Below, piece after piece: positions 63,482 to 64,000 of a stretch of DNA of 64,000 bases. Numbering within the stretch: the stretch's first letter is position 1; every line of letters starts with the position of its first letter. Source of the DNA: Drosophila persimilis. Lineage: Eukaryota > Arthropoda > Insecta > Diptera > Drosophilidae. The stretch lies in assembly GCF_003286085.1 (NCBI RefSeq), contig NW_020825324.1, positions 1,984,001-2,048,000 on the forward strand, read 5' to 3'. The notes below the pieces were generated by a model, which saw only the letters and a list, made by a program, of their open reading frames with translations, searched no databases and was not told the DNA's origin. Position numbers and translations under genes: made by a program.

Positions 63482-64000
63482 ATGGAGGACTTTCCAGCTG
63501 AGATGATGTCCGCTGGCGACGGGCAGGGCGACGCCACCTCGCAGGGGTCTTCGCCCAGCTCCGGAGACAATTCGGGGCAACTTTCGCAGCACCATTCGGA
63601 GGGGCCCGAGAACCAGGACGAAGATCGCACGTGCTGGATATGCTTTGCCAGCGAGGGAGAAAACCGCCGCGCCCTGTGGGTGCAGCCGTGCCAGTGCCGC
63701 GGCACTACAAAGTGGGTGCACCAGAGCTGCCTCTACCGCTGGATCGACGAGAAGCAGAAGGGCAACATCCGGCGCATTGTCGTCTGCCAGCAGTGTCTGA
63801 CGGAGTACCTGATAATCTTCCCACCGATGGCCCGCCTGGCCTCGGTCCTCGACTTCGCCGAGCGCATGGTCCGCCGCACCAGTCCCTATTTGGTGGCGAC
63901 CATTTTCTTCGGCTCCATCTACTGGTCGGCCATCACATTTGGCGCCATCACTGTGGTCCAGGTCATGGGCAATCAGCGCGGGTTCGTGCTCATCGAGAAC
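63482..64000 (+). CDS. March5: E3 ubiquitin-protein ligase MARCH5 orthologue (5' part, runs off the window)
   Basis: The 173 visible codons start at ATG 63482 (TGTAATGGAGG) and stay open to the window edge. Residues 1-49 are a polar, Ser/Gln-rich head. The RING-CH (C4HC3) zinc-binding domain follows with all eight ligands in place: C51, C54, C70, C72, H80, C83, C102, C105. It includes TKWVHQSCLYRWIDEKQKGN, which is close to vertebrate MARCH5 (TKWVHQACLQRWVDEKQRGN as I recall it). EYLIIFP leads into the first membrane segment at about 137-160 (GSIYWSAITFGAITVVQV). The family has four such segments in the mitochondrial outer membrane and ubiquitinates proteins of mitochondrial dynamics, so the missing part should hold three more. 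In D. melanogaster the gene is, from memory, CG9855. Confidence 0.95.
   Translation, partial: MEDFPAEMMSAGDGQGDATSQGSSPSSGDNSGQLSQHHSEGPENQDEDRTCWICFASEGENRRALWVQPCQCRGTTKWVHQSCLYRWIDEKQKGNIRRIVVCQQCLTEYLIIFPPMARLASVLDFAERMVRRTSPYLVATIFFGSIYWSAITFGAITVVQVMGNQRGFVLIEN

Overview
The window looks like nuclear DNA from a Drosophila species, most likely of the obscura group. The evidence is 55-60 nt GT-AG introns, a eukaryotic tRNA-Gln, a MARCH5-type RING-CH gene, DINE-1/Helitron-type fragments, and many short microsatellites and ACTCGTA-type words. The species-group call is inference; no database was searched.

The window is gene-poor on the left and gene-dense at the right end. From 1 to about 27.7 kb I find no gene I can name except a tRNA-Gln(UUG) on the minus strand at 19130-19201. 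The rest of that stretch is simple repeats, DINE-1-like and Helitron-type fragments, one hAT-type MITE with a near-perfect 8-bp target duplication, a 210-bp pure (AC)n tract, and a few possible exons that rest only on splice signals and an open frame. It may be introns of a gene reaching in from the left, or regulatory DNA.

At 27889-28448 (minus) lies a multi-pass membrane protein gene whose C-terminus is split over three reading frames. An intact paralogue is at 61710-62303 (minus). The 33 kb between them is mostly noncoding. It holds a 103-bp tandem repeat, a mariner relic, another Helitron-type 3' end, a 13-bp perfect inverted repeat and more simple repeats. Just downstream of the intact paralogue, and convergent with it, a weakly supported spliced gene may lie on the plus strand (60612-61617).

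The intact paralogue is divergent from the last gene, the MARCH5 (MARCHF5) mitochondrial E3 ubiquitin ligase orthologue. That gene has a 5' UTR intron, starts at 63482 and runs off the right edge. The shared upstream region holds a DRE-like site and a TATA-like box. I saw no CRISPR array, intact transposon, rRNA or toxin system. The best leads for something undescribed are the unnamed membrane-protein family with one broken copy, the candidate gene at 60.6-61.6 kb, and the repeat modules.
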